A stretch of 64,000 bases of DNA from Auanema rhodensis (Eukaryota; Nematoda; Chromadorea; Rhabditida; Rhabditidae): the NCBI GenBank assembly GCA_964057225.1, contig OZ059899.1:20654501-20718500 (forward strand). Reading direction: 5' to 3'. How positions within the stretch are numbered: position 1 is the stretch's first letter; each line of letters opens with the position of its first letter. Positions 1-11,255 of the stretch are shown here, piece after piece. Position numbers and translations under genes: made by a program. The notes under the pieces were generated by a model, which ran no database searches, was not told the DNA's origin, and saw only the letters and a program-made list of their open reading frames with translations.

Positions 1-46
1 GATACAAAAATTAGTTATGATCGTTTGAAAAATGATGCATTAGTGT

Positions 47-74
47 ATGTTGAGTTTCCATGTACACTCAACAT
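47..74 (+). repeat. 9-bp inverted repeat with 10-nt loop (representative monomer)
   Basis: ATGTTGAGT (47-55) and ACTCAACAT (66-74) are perfect reverse complements separated by ttccatgtac. The element lies in one of the most invariant parts of the monomer and is present in nearly all copies. In the diverged copy at about 2833-3182 the loop reads ttatatgtac but both arms are kept. It could be a protein-binding site or simply a fixed feature of the satellite; the sequence alone does not decide. Confidence 0.85.
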
Positions 75-224
75 TGCTTCCAAAAACATTTTTACAAAAA
101 TTTTTCCGAAAAATTTCGAAATAATTTCGCAAAAAGTAGATGTTTTTAGATTCCTTTTTTCAAGGCAAAGACGATGGACATTGTTATTCAACGAAAAAAT
201 TGATTCTGCAGGGTGAAAATCGAG

Positions 225-246
225 GATATAAGTGTGAACTTATATC
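225..246 (+). repeat. 9-bp inverted repeat with GTGA loop (representative monomer)
   Basis: GATATAAGT (225-233) and ACTTATATC (238-246) are perfect reverse complements around the 4-base loop GTGA. In RNA from the + strand this would be a 9-bp hairpin closed by a GNRA-type tetraloop. Flanking CGAG (221-224) and CTCG (256-259) can pair outside it, and ATATCA/TGATAT (242-247 and 250-255) offers a competing fold. The element recurs in nearly every monomer. Exceptions include copies near 6545, 7949, 18137, 19540, 20940, 52177 and 53230, where one arm or the loop edge is altered. Function is unknown. Confidence 0.85.
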
Positions 247-263
247 AGTTGATATCTCGGTGC

Positions 264-314
264 ATTTTTAAGCTAGCGCAAATCTGATAACACAGATCGA
301 CGCAGCTTAAAAAT
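264..314 (+). repeat. Nested dyad: 11-bp arms enclosing a 5-bp dyad (representative monomer)
   Basis: ATTTTTAAGCT (264-274) is the exact reverse complement of AGCTTAAAAAT (304-314). Inside, ATCTG (282-286) and CAGAT (293-297) are complementary around ATAACA, and GCG/CGC next to the outer arms extends the pairing in most copies. The result is a long imperfect hairpin or cruciform-capable dyad of about 50 bases. In a subset of monomers (for example near 1326, 4137, 5541 and 11157) the segment after AAGCTA reads actca instead of gcgca, which removes the GCG pairing but leaves both main arms intact. Confidence 0.85.
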
Positions 315-375
315 CCGCATCGAATGCACTATACAACATTGAGAAACGCTTGATACAAAAATTAGTTATGATCGT

Positions 376-3300
376 TTGAAAAATGATGCATTAGTGTATG
401 TTGAGTTTCCATGTACACTCAACATTGCTTCCAAAAACATTTTGACAAAAATTTTTCCGAAAAATTTCAGAATAATTTCGCGAAAAGTAGATGTTTTTAG
501 ATTCCTTTTTTCAAGGCAAAGACGATGGACAATGTTATTCAACGAAAAAATTAATTCTGCAGGGTGAAAATCGAGGATATAAGTGTGAACTTATATCAGT
601 TGATATCTCGGTGCATTTTTAAGCTAGCGCAAATCTGATAACACAGATCGACGCAGCTTAAAAATCCGCATCGAATGCACTATACTACATTGAGAAACGC
701 TTGATACAAAAATTAGTTATGATCGTTTGAAAAAAGATGCATTAGTGTATGTTGAGTTTCCATGTACACTCAACATTGCTTCCAAAAACATTTTTACAAA
801 AATTTTTCCGAAAAATTTCAAAATAATTTCGCAAAAAGTAGATGTTTTTAGATTCCTTTTTTCAAGGCAAAGACGATGGACATTGTTATTCAACGAAAAA
901 ATTGATTCTGCAGGGTGAAAATCGAGGATATAAGTGTGAACTTATATCAGTTGATATCTCGGTGCATTTTTAAGCTAGCGCAAATCTGATAACACAGATC
1001 GACGCAGCTTAAAAATCCGCATCGAATGCACTATACTACATTGAGAAACGCTTGATACAAAAATTAGTTATGATCGTTTGAAAAAAGATGCATTAGTGTA
1101 TGTTGAGTTTCCATGTACACTCAACATTGCTTCCAAAAACATTTTTACAAAAATTTTTCCGAAAAATTTCAAAATAATTTCGCAAAAAGTAGATGTTTTT
1201 AGATTCCTTTTTTCAAGGCAAAGACGATGGACATTGTTATTCAACGAAAAAATTGATTCTGCAGGGTGAAAATCGAGGATATAAGTGTGAACTTATATCA
1301 GTTGATATCTCGGTGCATTTTTAAGCTAACTCAAATCTGATAACACAGATCGACGCAGCTTAAAAATCCGCATCGAATGCACTATACTACATTGAGAAAC
1401 GCTTGATACAAAAATTAGGTATGATCGTTTGAAAAAAGATGCATTAGTGTATGTTGAGTTTCCATGTACACTCAACATTGCTTCCAAAAACATTTTTACA
1501 AAAATTTTTCCGAAAAATTTCAAAATAATTTCGCGAAAAGTAGATGTTTTCAGATTCCTTTTTTCAAGGCAAAGACGATGGACAATGTTATTCAACGAAA
1601 AAATTGATTCTGCAGGGTGAAAATCGAGGATATAAGTGTGAACTTATATCAGTTGATATCTCGGTGCATTTTTAAGCTAGCGCAAATCTGATAACACAGA
1701 TCGACGCAGCTTAAAAATCCGCATCGAATGCACTATACAACATTGAGAAACGCTTGATACAAAAATTAGTTATGATCGTTTGAAAAATGATGCATTAGTG
1801 TATGTTGAGTTTCCATGTACACTCAACATTGCTTCCAAAAACATTTTGACAAAAATTTTTCCGAAAAATTTCAGAATAATTTCGCGAAAAGTAGATGTTT
1901 TTAGATTCCTTTTTTCAAGGCAAAGACGATGGACAATGTTATTCAACGAAAAAATTAATTCTGCAGGGTGAAAATCGAGGATATAAGTGTGAACTTATAT
2001 CAGTTGATATCTCGGTGCATTTTTAAGCTAGCGCAAATCTGATAACACAGATCGACGCAGCTTAAAAATCCGCATCGAATGCACTATACTACATTGAGAA
2101 ACGCTTGATACAAAAATTAGTTATGATCGTTTGAAAAAAGATGCATTAGTGTATGTTGAGTTTCCATGTACACTCAACATTGCTTCCAAAAACATTTTTA
2201 CAAAAATTTTTCCGAAAAATTTCAAAATAATTTCGCAAAAAGTAGATGTTTTTAGATTCCTTTTTTCAAGGCAAAGACGATGGACATTGTTATTCAACGA
2301 AAAAATTGATTCTGCAGGGTGAAAATCGAGGATATAAGTGTGAACTTATATCAGTTGATATCTCGGTGCATTTTTAAGCTAGCGCAAATCTGATAACACA
2401 GATCGACGCAGCTTAAAAATCCGCATCGAATGCACTATACTACATTGAGAAACGCTTGATACAAAAATTAGTTATGATCGTTTGAAAAAAGATGCATTAG
2501 TGTATGTTGAGTTTCCATGTACACTCAACATTGCTTCCAAAAACATTTTTACAAAAATTTTTCCGAAAAATTTCAAAATAATTTCGCAAAAAGTAGATGT
2601 TTTTAGATTCCTTTTTTCAAGGCAAAGACGATGGACATTGTTATTCAACGAAAAAATTGATTCTGCAGGGTGAAAATCGAGGATATAAGTGTGAACTTAT
2701 ATCAGTTGATATCTCGGTGCATTTTTAAGCTAGCGCAAATCTGATAACACAGATCGACGCAGCTTAAAAATCCGCATCGAATGCACTATACTACATTGAG
2801 AAACGCTTGATACAAAAATTAGTTATGATCGTTTGAAAAATGATGCATTAGTGTATGTTGAGTTTATATGTACACTCAACATTGCTTCCAAAAACTTTTT
2901 GACAAAAATTTTCCCTAAAAATTTCAGAATAATTTCACAAAAAGTAGATGTTTTTAGATTTTTTTTTTAAGGCGAAGACGATGGACATTGTTATTCAACG
3001 AAGAAATTAATTCTTCAGGTTGAAAATCGAGGATATAAGTGTGAACTTATATCAGTTGATATCTCGGTGCATTTTTAAGCTAGCGCAAATCTGATAACAT
3101 AGATCGACGCAGCTTAAAAATCCGCATCGAATGCACTATACTACATTGAGAAAAGCTTGATACAAAAATTAGTTATGATCGTTTGAAAAAAGATGCATTA
3201 GTGTATGTTGAGTTTCCATGTACACTCAACATTGCTTCCAAAAACATTTTTACAAAAATTTTTCCGAAAAATTTCAAAATAATTTCGCAAAAAGTAGATG

Positions 3301-4586
3301 TTTTTAGATTCCTTTTTTCAAGGCAAAGACGATGGACATTGTTATTCAACGAAAAAATTGATTCTGCAGGGTGAAAATCGAGGATATAAGTGTGAACTTA
3401 TATCAGTTGATATCTCGGTGCATTTTTAAGCTAGCGCAAATCTGATAACACAGATCGACGCAGCTTAAAAATCCGCATCGAATGCACTATACTACATTGA
3501 GAAACGCTTGATACAAAAATTAGTTATGATCGTTTGAAAAAAGATGCATTAGTGTATGTTGAGTTTCCATGTACACTCAACATTGCTTCCAAAAACATTT
3601 TTACAAAAATTTTTCCGAAAAATTTCAAAATAATTTCGCAAAAAGTAGATGTTTTTAGATTCCTTTTTTCAAGGCAAAGACGATGGACATTGTTATTCAA
3701 CGAAAAAATTGATTCTGCAGGGTGAAAATCGAGGATATAAGTGTGAACTTATATCAGTTGATATCTCGGTGCATTTTTAAGCTAGCGCAAATCTGATAAC
3801 ACAGATCGACGCAGCTTAAAAATCCGCATCGAATGCACTATACTACATTGAGAAACGCTTGATACAAAAATTAGTTATGATCGTTTGAAAAAAGATGCAT
3901 TAGTGTATGTTGAGTTTCCATGTACACTCAACATTGCTTCCAAAAACATTTTTACAAAAATTTTTCCGAAAAATTTCAAAATAATTTCGCAAAAAGTAGA
4001 TGTTTTTAGATTCCTTTTTTCAAGGCAAAGACGATGGACATTGTTATTCAACGAAAAAATTGATTCTGCAGGGTGAAAATCGAGGATATAAGTGTGAACT
4101 TATATCAGTTGATATCTCGGTGCATTTTTAAGCTAACTCAAATCTGATAACACAGATCGACGCAGCTTAAAAATCCGCATCGAATGCACTATACTACATT
4201 GAGAAACGCTTGATACAAAAATTAGGTATGATCGTTTGAAAAAAGATGCATTAGTGTATGTTGAGTTTCCATGTACACTCAACATTGCTTCCAAAAACAT
4301 TTTTACAAAAATTTTTCCGAAAAATTTCAAAATAATTTCGCGAAAAGTAGATGTTTTCAGATTCCTTTTTTCAAGGCAAAGACGATGGACAATGTTATTC
4401 AACGAAAAAATTGATTCTGCAGGGTGAAAATCGAGGATATAAGTGTGAACTTATATCAGTTGATATCTCGGTGCATTTTTAAGCTAGCGCAAATCTGATA
4501 ACACAGATCGACGCAGCTTAAAAATCCGCATCGAATGCACTATACAACATTGAGAAACGCTTGATACAAAAATTAGTTATGATCGT
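376..4586 (+). repeat. Satellite sub-block with repeated 4-mer order and an 8-mer expansion
   Basis: Copies starting at 376, 727, 1078 and 1429 form an ordered set. The set is marked by a cagaataatttcgcg type first, an aactcaaatct variant in the third and a ttaggtatgatc variant leading into the fourth. The same first member recurs at 1780, and the aactc/ggtatg pair recurs at 3885 and 4236. The second block therefore has eight members, including the diverged copy at 2833. The offset from 1429 to 4236 is 2807 bases, that is eight units minus one base. Confidence 0.6.
2833..3182 (+). repeat. Most diverged satellite monomer in the array
   Basis: This 350-base copy carries many private changes: gtttatatg for gtttccatg, ctttttgac for cattttgac, a changed ttccctaaa segment, a run of T before aaggcgaag, aagaaatt for aaaaaatt, and ttcttcaggttg for ttctgcagggtg. 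Its neighbours on both sides are near-identical to each other, so it stands out as an old or independently evolving unit trapped among recently homogenised copies. Confidence 0.8.
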
Positions 4587-5990
4587 TTGAAAAATGATGC
4601 ATTAGTGTATGTTGAGTTTCCATGTACACTCAACATTGCTTCCAAAAACATTTTGACAAAAATTTTTCCGAAAAATTTCAAAATAATTTCGCGAAAAGTA
4701 GATGTTTTCAGATTCCTTTTTTCAAGGCAAAGACGATGGACAATGTTATTCAACGAAAAAATTAATTCTGCAGGGTGAAAATCGAGGATATAAGTGTGAA
4801 CTTATATCAGTTGATATCTCGGTGCATTTTTAAGCTAGCGCAAATCTGATAACACAGATCGACGCAGCTTAAAAATCCGCATCGAATGCACTATACAACA
4901 TTGAGAAACGCTTGATACAAAAATTAGTTATGATCGTTTGAAAAATGATGCATTAGTGTATGTTGAGTTTCCATGTACACTCAACATTGCTTCCAAAAAC
5001 ATTTTGACAAAAATTTTTCCGAAAAATTTCAAAATAATTTCGCGAAAAGTAGATGTTTTTAGATTCCTTTTTTCAAGGCAAAGACGATGGACAATGTTAT
5101 TCAACGAAAAAATTAATTCTCCAGGGTGAAAATCGAGGATATAAGTGTGAACTTATATCAGTTGATATCTCGGTGCAATTTTAAGCTAGCGCAAATCTGA
5201 TAATACAGATCGACGCAGCTTAAAAATCCGCATCGAATGCACTATACTGCATTGAGAAACGCTTAATACAAAAGTTAGTTATGATCGTTTGAAAAATGAT
5301 GCATTAGTGTATGTTGAGTTTCCATGTACACTCAACATTGCTTCCAAAAACATTTTGACAAAAATTTTTCCGAAAAATTTCGAAATAAATTCGCAAAGAG
5401 TAGGTGTTTTTAGATTCCTTTTTTCAAGGCAAAGACGATGGACAATGTTATTCAACGAAAAAATTAATTCTGCAGGGTGAAAATCGAGGATATAAGTGTG
5501 AACTTATATCAGTTGATATCTCGGTGCATTTTTAAGCTAACTCAAATCTGATAACACAGATCGACGCAGCTTAAAAATCCGCATCGAATGCACTATACTA
5601 CATTGAGAAACGCTTGATACAAAAATTAGGTATGATCGTTTGAAAAAAGATGCATTAGTGTATGTTGAGTTTCCATGTACACTCAACATTGCTTCCAAAA
5701 ACATTTTTACAAAAATTTTTCCGAAAAATTTCGAAATTATTTCGCAAAAAGTAGGTGTTTTTAGATTCCTTTTTTCAAGGCAAAGACGATGGACATTGTT
5801 ATTCAACGAAAAAATTGATTCTGCAGGGTGAAAATCGAGGATATAAGTGTGAACTTATATCAGTTGATATCTCGGTGCATTTTTAAGCTAGCGCAAATCT
5901 GATAACACAGATCGACGCAGCTTAAAAATCCGCATCGAATGCACTATACAACATTGAGAAACGCTTGATACAAAAATTAGTTATGATCGT

Positions 5991-8798
5991 TTGAAAAATG
6001 ATGCATTAGTGTATGTTGAGTTTCCATGTACACTCAACATTGCTTCCAAAAACATTTTGACAAAAATTTTTCCGAAAATTTTCAAAATAATTTCGCGAAA
6101 AGTAGATGTTTTCAGATTCCTTTTTTCAAGGCAAAGACGATGGACAATGTTATTCAACGAAAAAATTAATTCTGCAGGGTGAAAATCGAGGATATAAGTG
6201 TGAACTTATATCAGTTGATATCTCGGTGCATTTTTAAGCTAGCGCAAATCTGATAACACAGATCGACGCCGCTTAAAAATCCGCATCGAATGCACTATAC
6301 TACATTGAGAAACGCTTGATACAAAAATTAGTTATGATCGTTTGAAAAAAGATGCATTAGTGTATGTTGAGTTTCCATGTACACTCAACATTGCTTCCAA
6401 AAACATTTTGACAAAAATTTTTCCAAAAAATTTCAAAATAATTTCGCAAAAAGTAAATGTTTTTAGATTCCTTTCTCCAAGGCAAAGACGATGGACAATG
6501 TTATTCAACGAAAAAATTAATTCTGCAGGGTGAAAATCGAGGATATAATGGTGAACTTATATCAGTTGATATCTCGGTGCATTTTTAAGCTAGCGCAAAT
6601 CTGATAACACAGATCGACGCAGCTTAAAAATCCGCATCGAATGCACTATACTACATTGAGAAACGGTTGATACAAAAATTAGGTATGATCGTTTGAAAAA
6701 AGATGCATTAGTGTATGTTGAGTTTCCATGTACACTCAACATTGCTTCCAAAAACATTTTTACAAAAATTTTTCCGAAAAATTTTGAAATAATTTCGCAA
6801 AAAGTAGATGTTTTTAGATTCTTTTTTTCAAGGCAAAGACGATGGACATTGTTATTCAACGAAAAAATTGATTCTGCAGGGTGAAAATCGAGGATATAAG
6901 TGTGAACTTATATCAGTTGATATCTCGGTACATTTTTAAGCTAACTCAAATCTGATAACACAGATCGACGCAGCTTAAAAATCCGCATCGAATGCACTAT
7001 ACTACATTGAGAAACGCTTAATACAAAAATTAGTTATGATCGTTTGAAAAAAGATGCATTAGTGTATGTTGAGTTTCCATGTACACTCAACATTGCTTCC
7101 AAAAACATTTTTACAAAAATTTTTCCGAAAAATTTCGAAATAATTTCGCAAAAAGTAGATGTTTTTAGATTTCTTTTTTCAAGGCAAAGACGATGGACAT
7201 TGTTATTCAACGAAAAAATTGATTCTGCAGGGTGAAAATCGAGGATATAAGTGTGAACTTATATCAGTTGATATCTCGGTGCATTTTTAAGCTAGCGCAA
7301 ATCTGATAACACAGATCGACGCAGCTTAAAAATCCGCATCGAATGCACTATACAACATTGAGAAACGCTTGATACAAAAATTAGTTATGATCGTTTGAAA
7401 AATGATGCATTAGTGTATGTTGAGTTTCCATGTACACTCAACATTGCTTCCAAAAACATTTTGACAAAAATTTTTCCGAAAAATTTCAAAATAATTTCGC
7501 GAAAAGTAGATGTTTTCAGATTCCTTTTTTCAAGGCAAAGACGATGGACAATGTTATTCAACGAAAAAATTAATTCTGCAGGGTGAAAATCGAGGATATA
7601 AGTGTGAACTTATATCAGTTGATATCTCGGTGCATTTTTAAGCTAGCGCAAATCTGATAACACAGATCGACGCCGCTTAAAAATCCGCATCGAATGCACT
7701 ATACTACATTGAGAAACGCTTGATACAAAAATTAGTTATGATCGTTTGAAAAAAGATGCATTAGTGTATGTTGAGTTTCCATGTACACTCAACATTGCTT
7801 CCAAAAACATTTTGACAAAAATTTTTCCAAAAAATTTCAAAATAATTTCGCAAAAAGTAAATGTTTTTAGATTTCTTTCTCCAAAGCAAAGACGATGGAC
7901 AATGTTATTCAACGAAAAAATTAATTCTGCAGGGTGAAAATCGAGGATATAATGGTGAACTTATATCAGTTGATATCTCGGTGCATTTTTAAGCTAGCGC
8001 AAATCTGATAACACAGATCGACGCAGCTTAAAAATCCGCATCGAATGCACTATACTACATTGAGAAACGGTTGATACAAAAATTAGGTATGATCGTTTGA
8101 AAAAAGATGCATTAGTGTATGTTGAGTTTCCATGTACACTCAACATTGCTTCCAAAAACATTTTTACAAAAATTTTTCCGAAAAATTTTGAAATAATTTC
8201 GCAAAAAGTAGATGTTTTTAGATTCTTTTTTTCAAGGCAAAGACGATGGACATTGTTTTTCAACGAAAAAATTGATTCTGCAGGGTGAAAATCGAGGATA
8301 TAAGTGTGAACTTATATCAGTTGATATCTCGGTACATTTTTAAGCTAACTCAAATCTGATAACACAGATCGACGCAGCTTAAAAATCCGCATCGAATGCA
8401 CTATACTACATTGAGAAACGCTTAATACAAAAATCAGTTATGATCGTTTGAAAAAAGATGCATTAGTGTATGTTGAGTTTCCATGTACACTCAACATTGC
8501 TTCCAAAAACATTTTTACAAAAATTTTTCCGAAAAATTTCGAAATAATTTCGCAAAAAGTAGATGTTTTTAGATTTCTTTTTTCAAGGCAAAGACGATGG
8601 ACATTGTTATTCAACGAAAAAATTGATTCTGCAGGGTGAAAATCGAGGATATAAGTGTGAACTTATATCAGTTGATATCTCGGTGCATTTTTAAGCTAAC
8701 TCAAATCTGATAACACAGATCGACGCAGCTTAAAAATCCGCATCGAATGCACTATACTACATTGAGAAACGCTTAATACAAAAATTAGTTATGATCGT
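5991..8798 (+). repeat. 4-mer higher-order repeat, two 1404-bp copies
   Basis: The unit 5991-7394 is repeated at 7395-8798. Shared private markers lie exactly 1404 bases apart: gacgccgctt in the first member, aagtaaatgtt with ctttctcc and the ataatggtgaac change in the second, and gaaacggttgat, the ggtatgatc variant and a ttctttttttc variant around the third. The two copies differ at a few sites, such as aaagcaaag against aaggcaaag. Confidence 0.8.
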
Positions 8799-11255
8799 TT
8801 GAAAAAAGATGCATTAGTGTATGTTGAGTTTCCATGTACACTCAACATTGCTTCCAAAAACATTTTTACAAAAATTTTTCCGAAAAATTTCGGAATAATT
8901 TCGCAGAAAGTAGATGTTTTTAGATTCCTTCTTTCAAGGCAAAGACGATGGACAATGCTATTCAACGAAAAAATTAATTCTGCAGGGTGAAAATCGAGGA
9001 TATAAGTGTGAACTTATATCAGTTGATATCTCGGTGCATTTTTAAGCTAGCGCAAATCTGATAACACAGATCGACGCAGCTTAAAAATCCGCATCGAATG
9101 CACTATACTACATTGAGAAACGCTTAATACAAAAATTAGTTATGATCGTTTGAAAAATGATGCATTAGTGTATGTTGAGTTTCCATGTACACTCAACATT
9201 GCTTCCAAAAACATTTTTACAAAAATTTTTCCGAAAAATTTCGAAATAATTTCGCAAAAAGTAGATGTTTTTAGATTTCTTTTTTCAAGGCAAAGACGAT
9301 GGACATTGTTATTCAACGAAAAAATTGATTCTGCAGGGTGAAAATCGAGGATATAAGTGTGAACTTATATCAGTTGATATCTCGGTGCATTTTTAAGCTA
9401 GCGCAAATCTGATAACACAGATCGACGCAGCTTAAAAATCCGCATCGAATGCACTATACTACATTGAGAAACGCTTAATACAAAAATTAGTTATGATCGT
9501 TTGAAAAAAGATGCATTAGTGTATGTTGAGTTTCCATGTACACTCAACATTGCTTCCAAAAACATTTTTACAAAAATTTTTCCGAAAAATTTCGAAATAA
9601 TTTCGCAAAAAGTAGATGTTTTTAGATTCCTTCTTTCAAGGCAAAGACGATGGACAATGTTATTCAACGAAAAAATTAATTCTGCAGGGTGAAAATCGAG
9701 GATATAAGTGTGAACTTATATCAGTTGATATCTCGGTGCATTTTTAAGCTAGCGCAAATCTGATAACACAGATCGACGCAGCTTAAAAATCCGCATCGAA
9801 TGCACTATACTACATTGAGAAACGCTTAATACAAAAATTAGTTATGATCGTTTGAAAAAAGATGCATTAGTGTATGTTGAGTTTCCATGTACACTCAACA
9901 TTGCTTCCAAAAACATTTTGACAAAAATTTTTCCGAAAAATTTCAAAATAATTTCGCAAAAAGTAGATGTTTTTAGATTCCTTTTTTCACGGCAAAGACG
10001 ATGGACAAAGTTATTCAACGAAAAAATTAATTCTGCAGGGTGAAAATCGAGGATATAAGTGTGAACTTATATCAGTTGATATCTCGGTGCATTTTTAAGC
10101 TAGCGCAAATCTGATAACACAGATCGACGCAGCTTAAAAATCCGCATCGAATGCACTTTACTACATTGAGAAACGCTTAATACAAAAATTAGTTATGATC
10201 GTTTGAAAAATGATGCATTAGTGTATGTTGAGTTTCCATGTACACTCAACATTGCTTCCAAAAACATTTTGACAAAAATTTTTCCGAAAAATTTCAAAAT
10301 AATTTCGCAAAAAGTAGATGTTTTTAGATTCCTTTTTTCAAGGCAGAAACGATGGACAATGTTATTCAACGAAAAAATTAATTCTGCAGGGTGAAAATCG
10401 AGGATATAAGTGTGAACTTATATCAGTTGATATCTCGGTGCATTTTTAAGCTAGCGCAAATCTGATAACACAGATCGACGCAGCTTAAAAATCCGCATCG
10501 AATGCACTTTACTACATTGAGAAACGCTTAATACAAAAATTAGTTATGATCGTTTGAAAAATGATGCATTAGTGTATGTTGAGTTTCCATGTACACTCAA
10601 CATTGCTTCCAAAAACATTTTGACAAAAATTTTTCCGAAAAATTTCAAAATAATTTCGCAAAAAGTAGATGTTTTTAGATTCCTTTTTTCAAGGCAGAAA
10701 CGATGGACAATGTTATTCAACGAAAAAATTAATTCTGCAGGGTGAGAATCGAGGATATAAGTGTGAACTTATATCAGTTGATATCTCGGTGCATTTTTAA
10801 GCTAGCGCAAATCTGATAACACAGATCGACGCAGCTTAAAAATCCGCATCGAATGCACTATACAACATTGAGAAACGCTTGATACAAAAATTAGTTATGA
10901 TCGTTTGAAAAATGATGCATTAGTGTATGTTGAGTTTCCATGTACACTCAACATTGCTTCCAAAAACATTTTGACAAAAATTTTTCCGAAAAATTTCAAA
11001 ATAATTTCGCGAAAAGTAGATGTTTTTAGATTCCTTTTTTCAAGGCAAAGACGATGGACAATGTTATTCAACGAAAAAATTAATTCTGCAGGGTGAGAAT
11101 CGAGGATATAAGTGTGAACTTATATCAGTTGATATCTCGGTGCATTTTTAAGCTAACTCAAATCTGATAACACAGATCGACGCAGCTTAAAAATCCGCAT
11201 CGAATGCACTATACTACATTGAGAAACGCTTAATACAAAAATTAGTTATGATCGT

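Noticed and set aside
179..198. CENP-B box-like sequence on the - strand (TTCGTTGAAT...)
   Set aside because: It matches the TTCG...A half of the consensus but lacks the CGGG half, so it is not a credible box.
220..315. Hammerhead ribozyme in the satellite
   Set aside because: Some satellites encode hammerheads, but neither strand has the CUGAUGA core with a GAAA partner in the right arrangement; the nearest strings are ctgataa and ctgatat.
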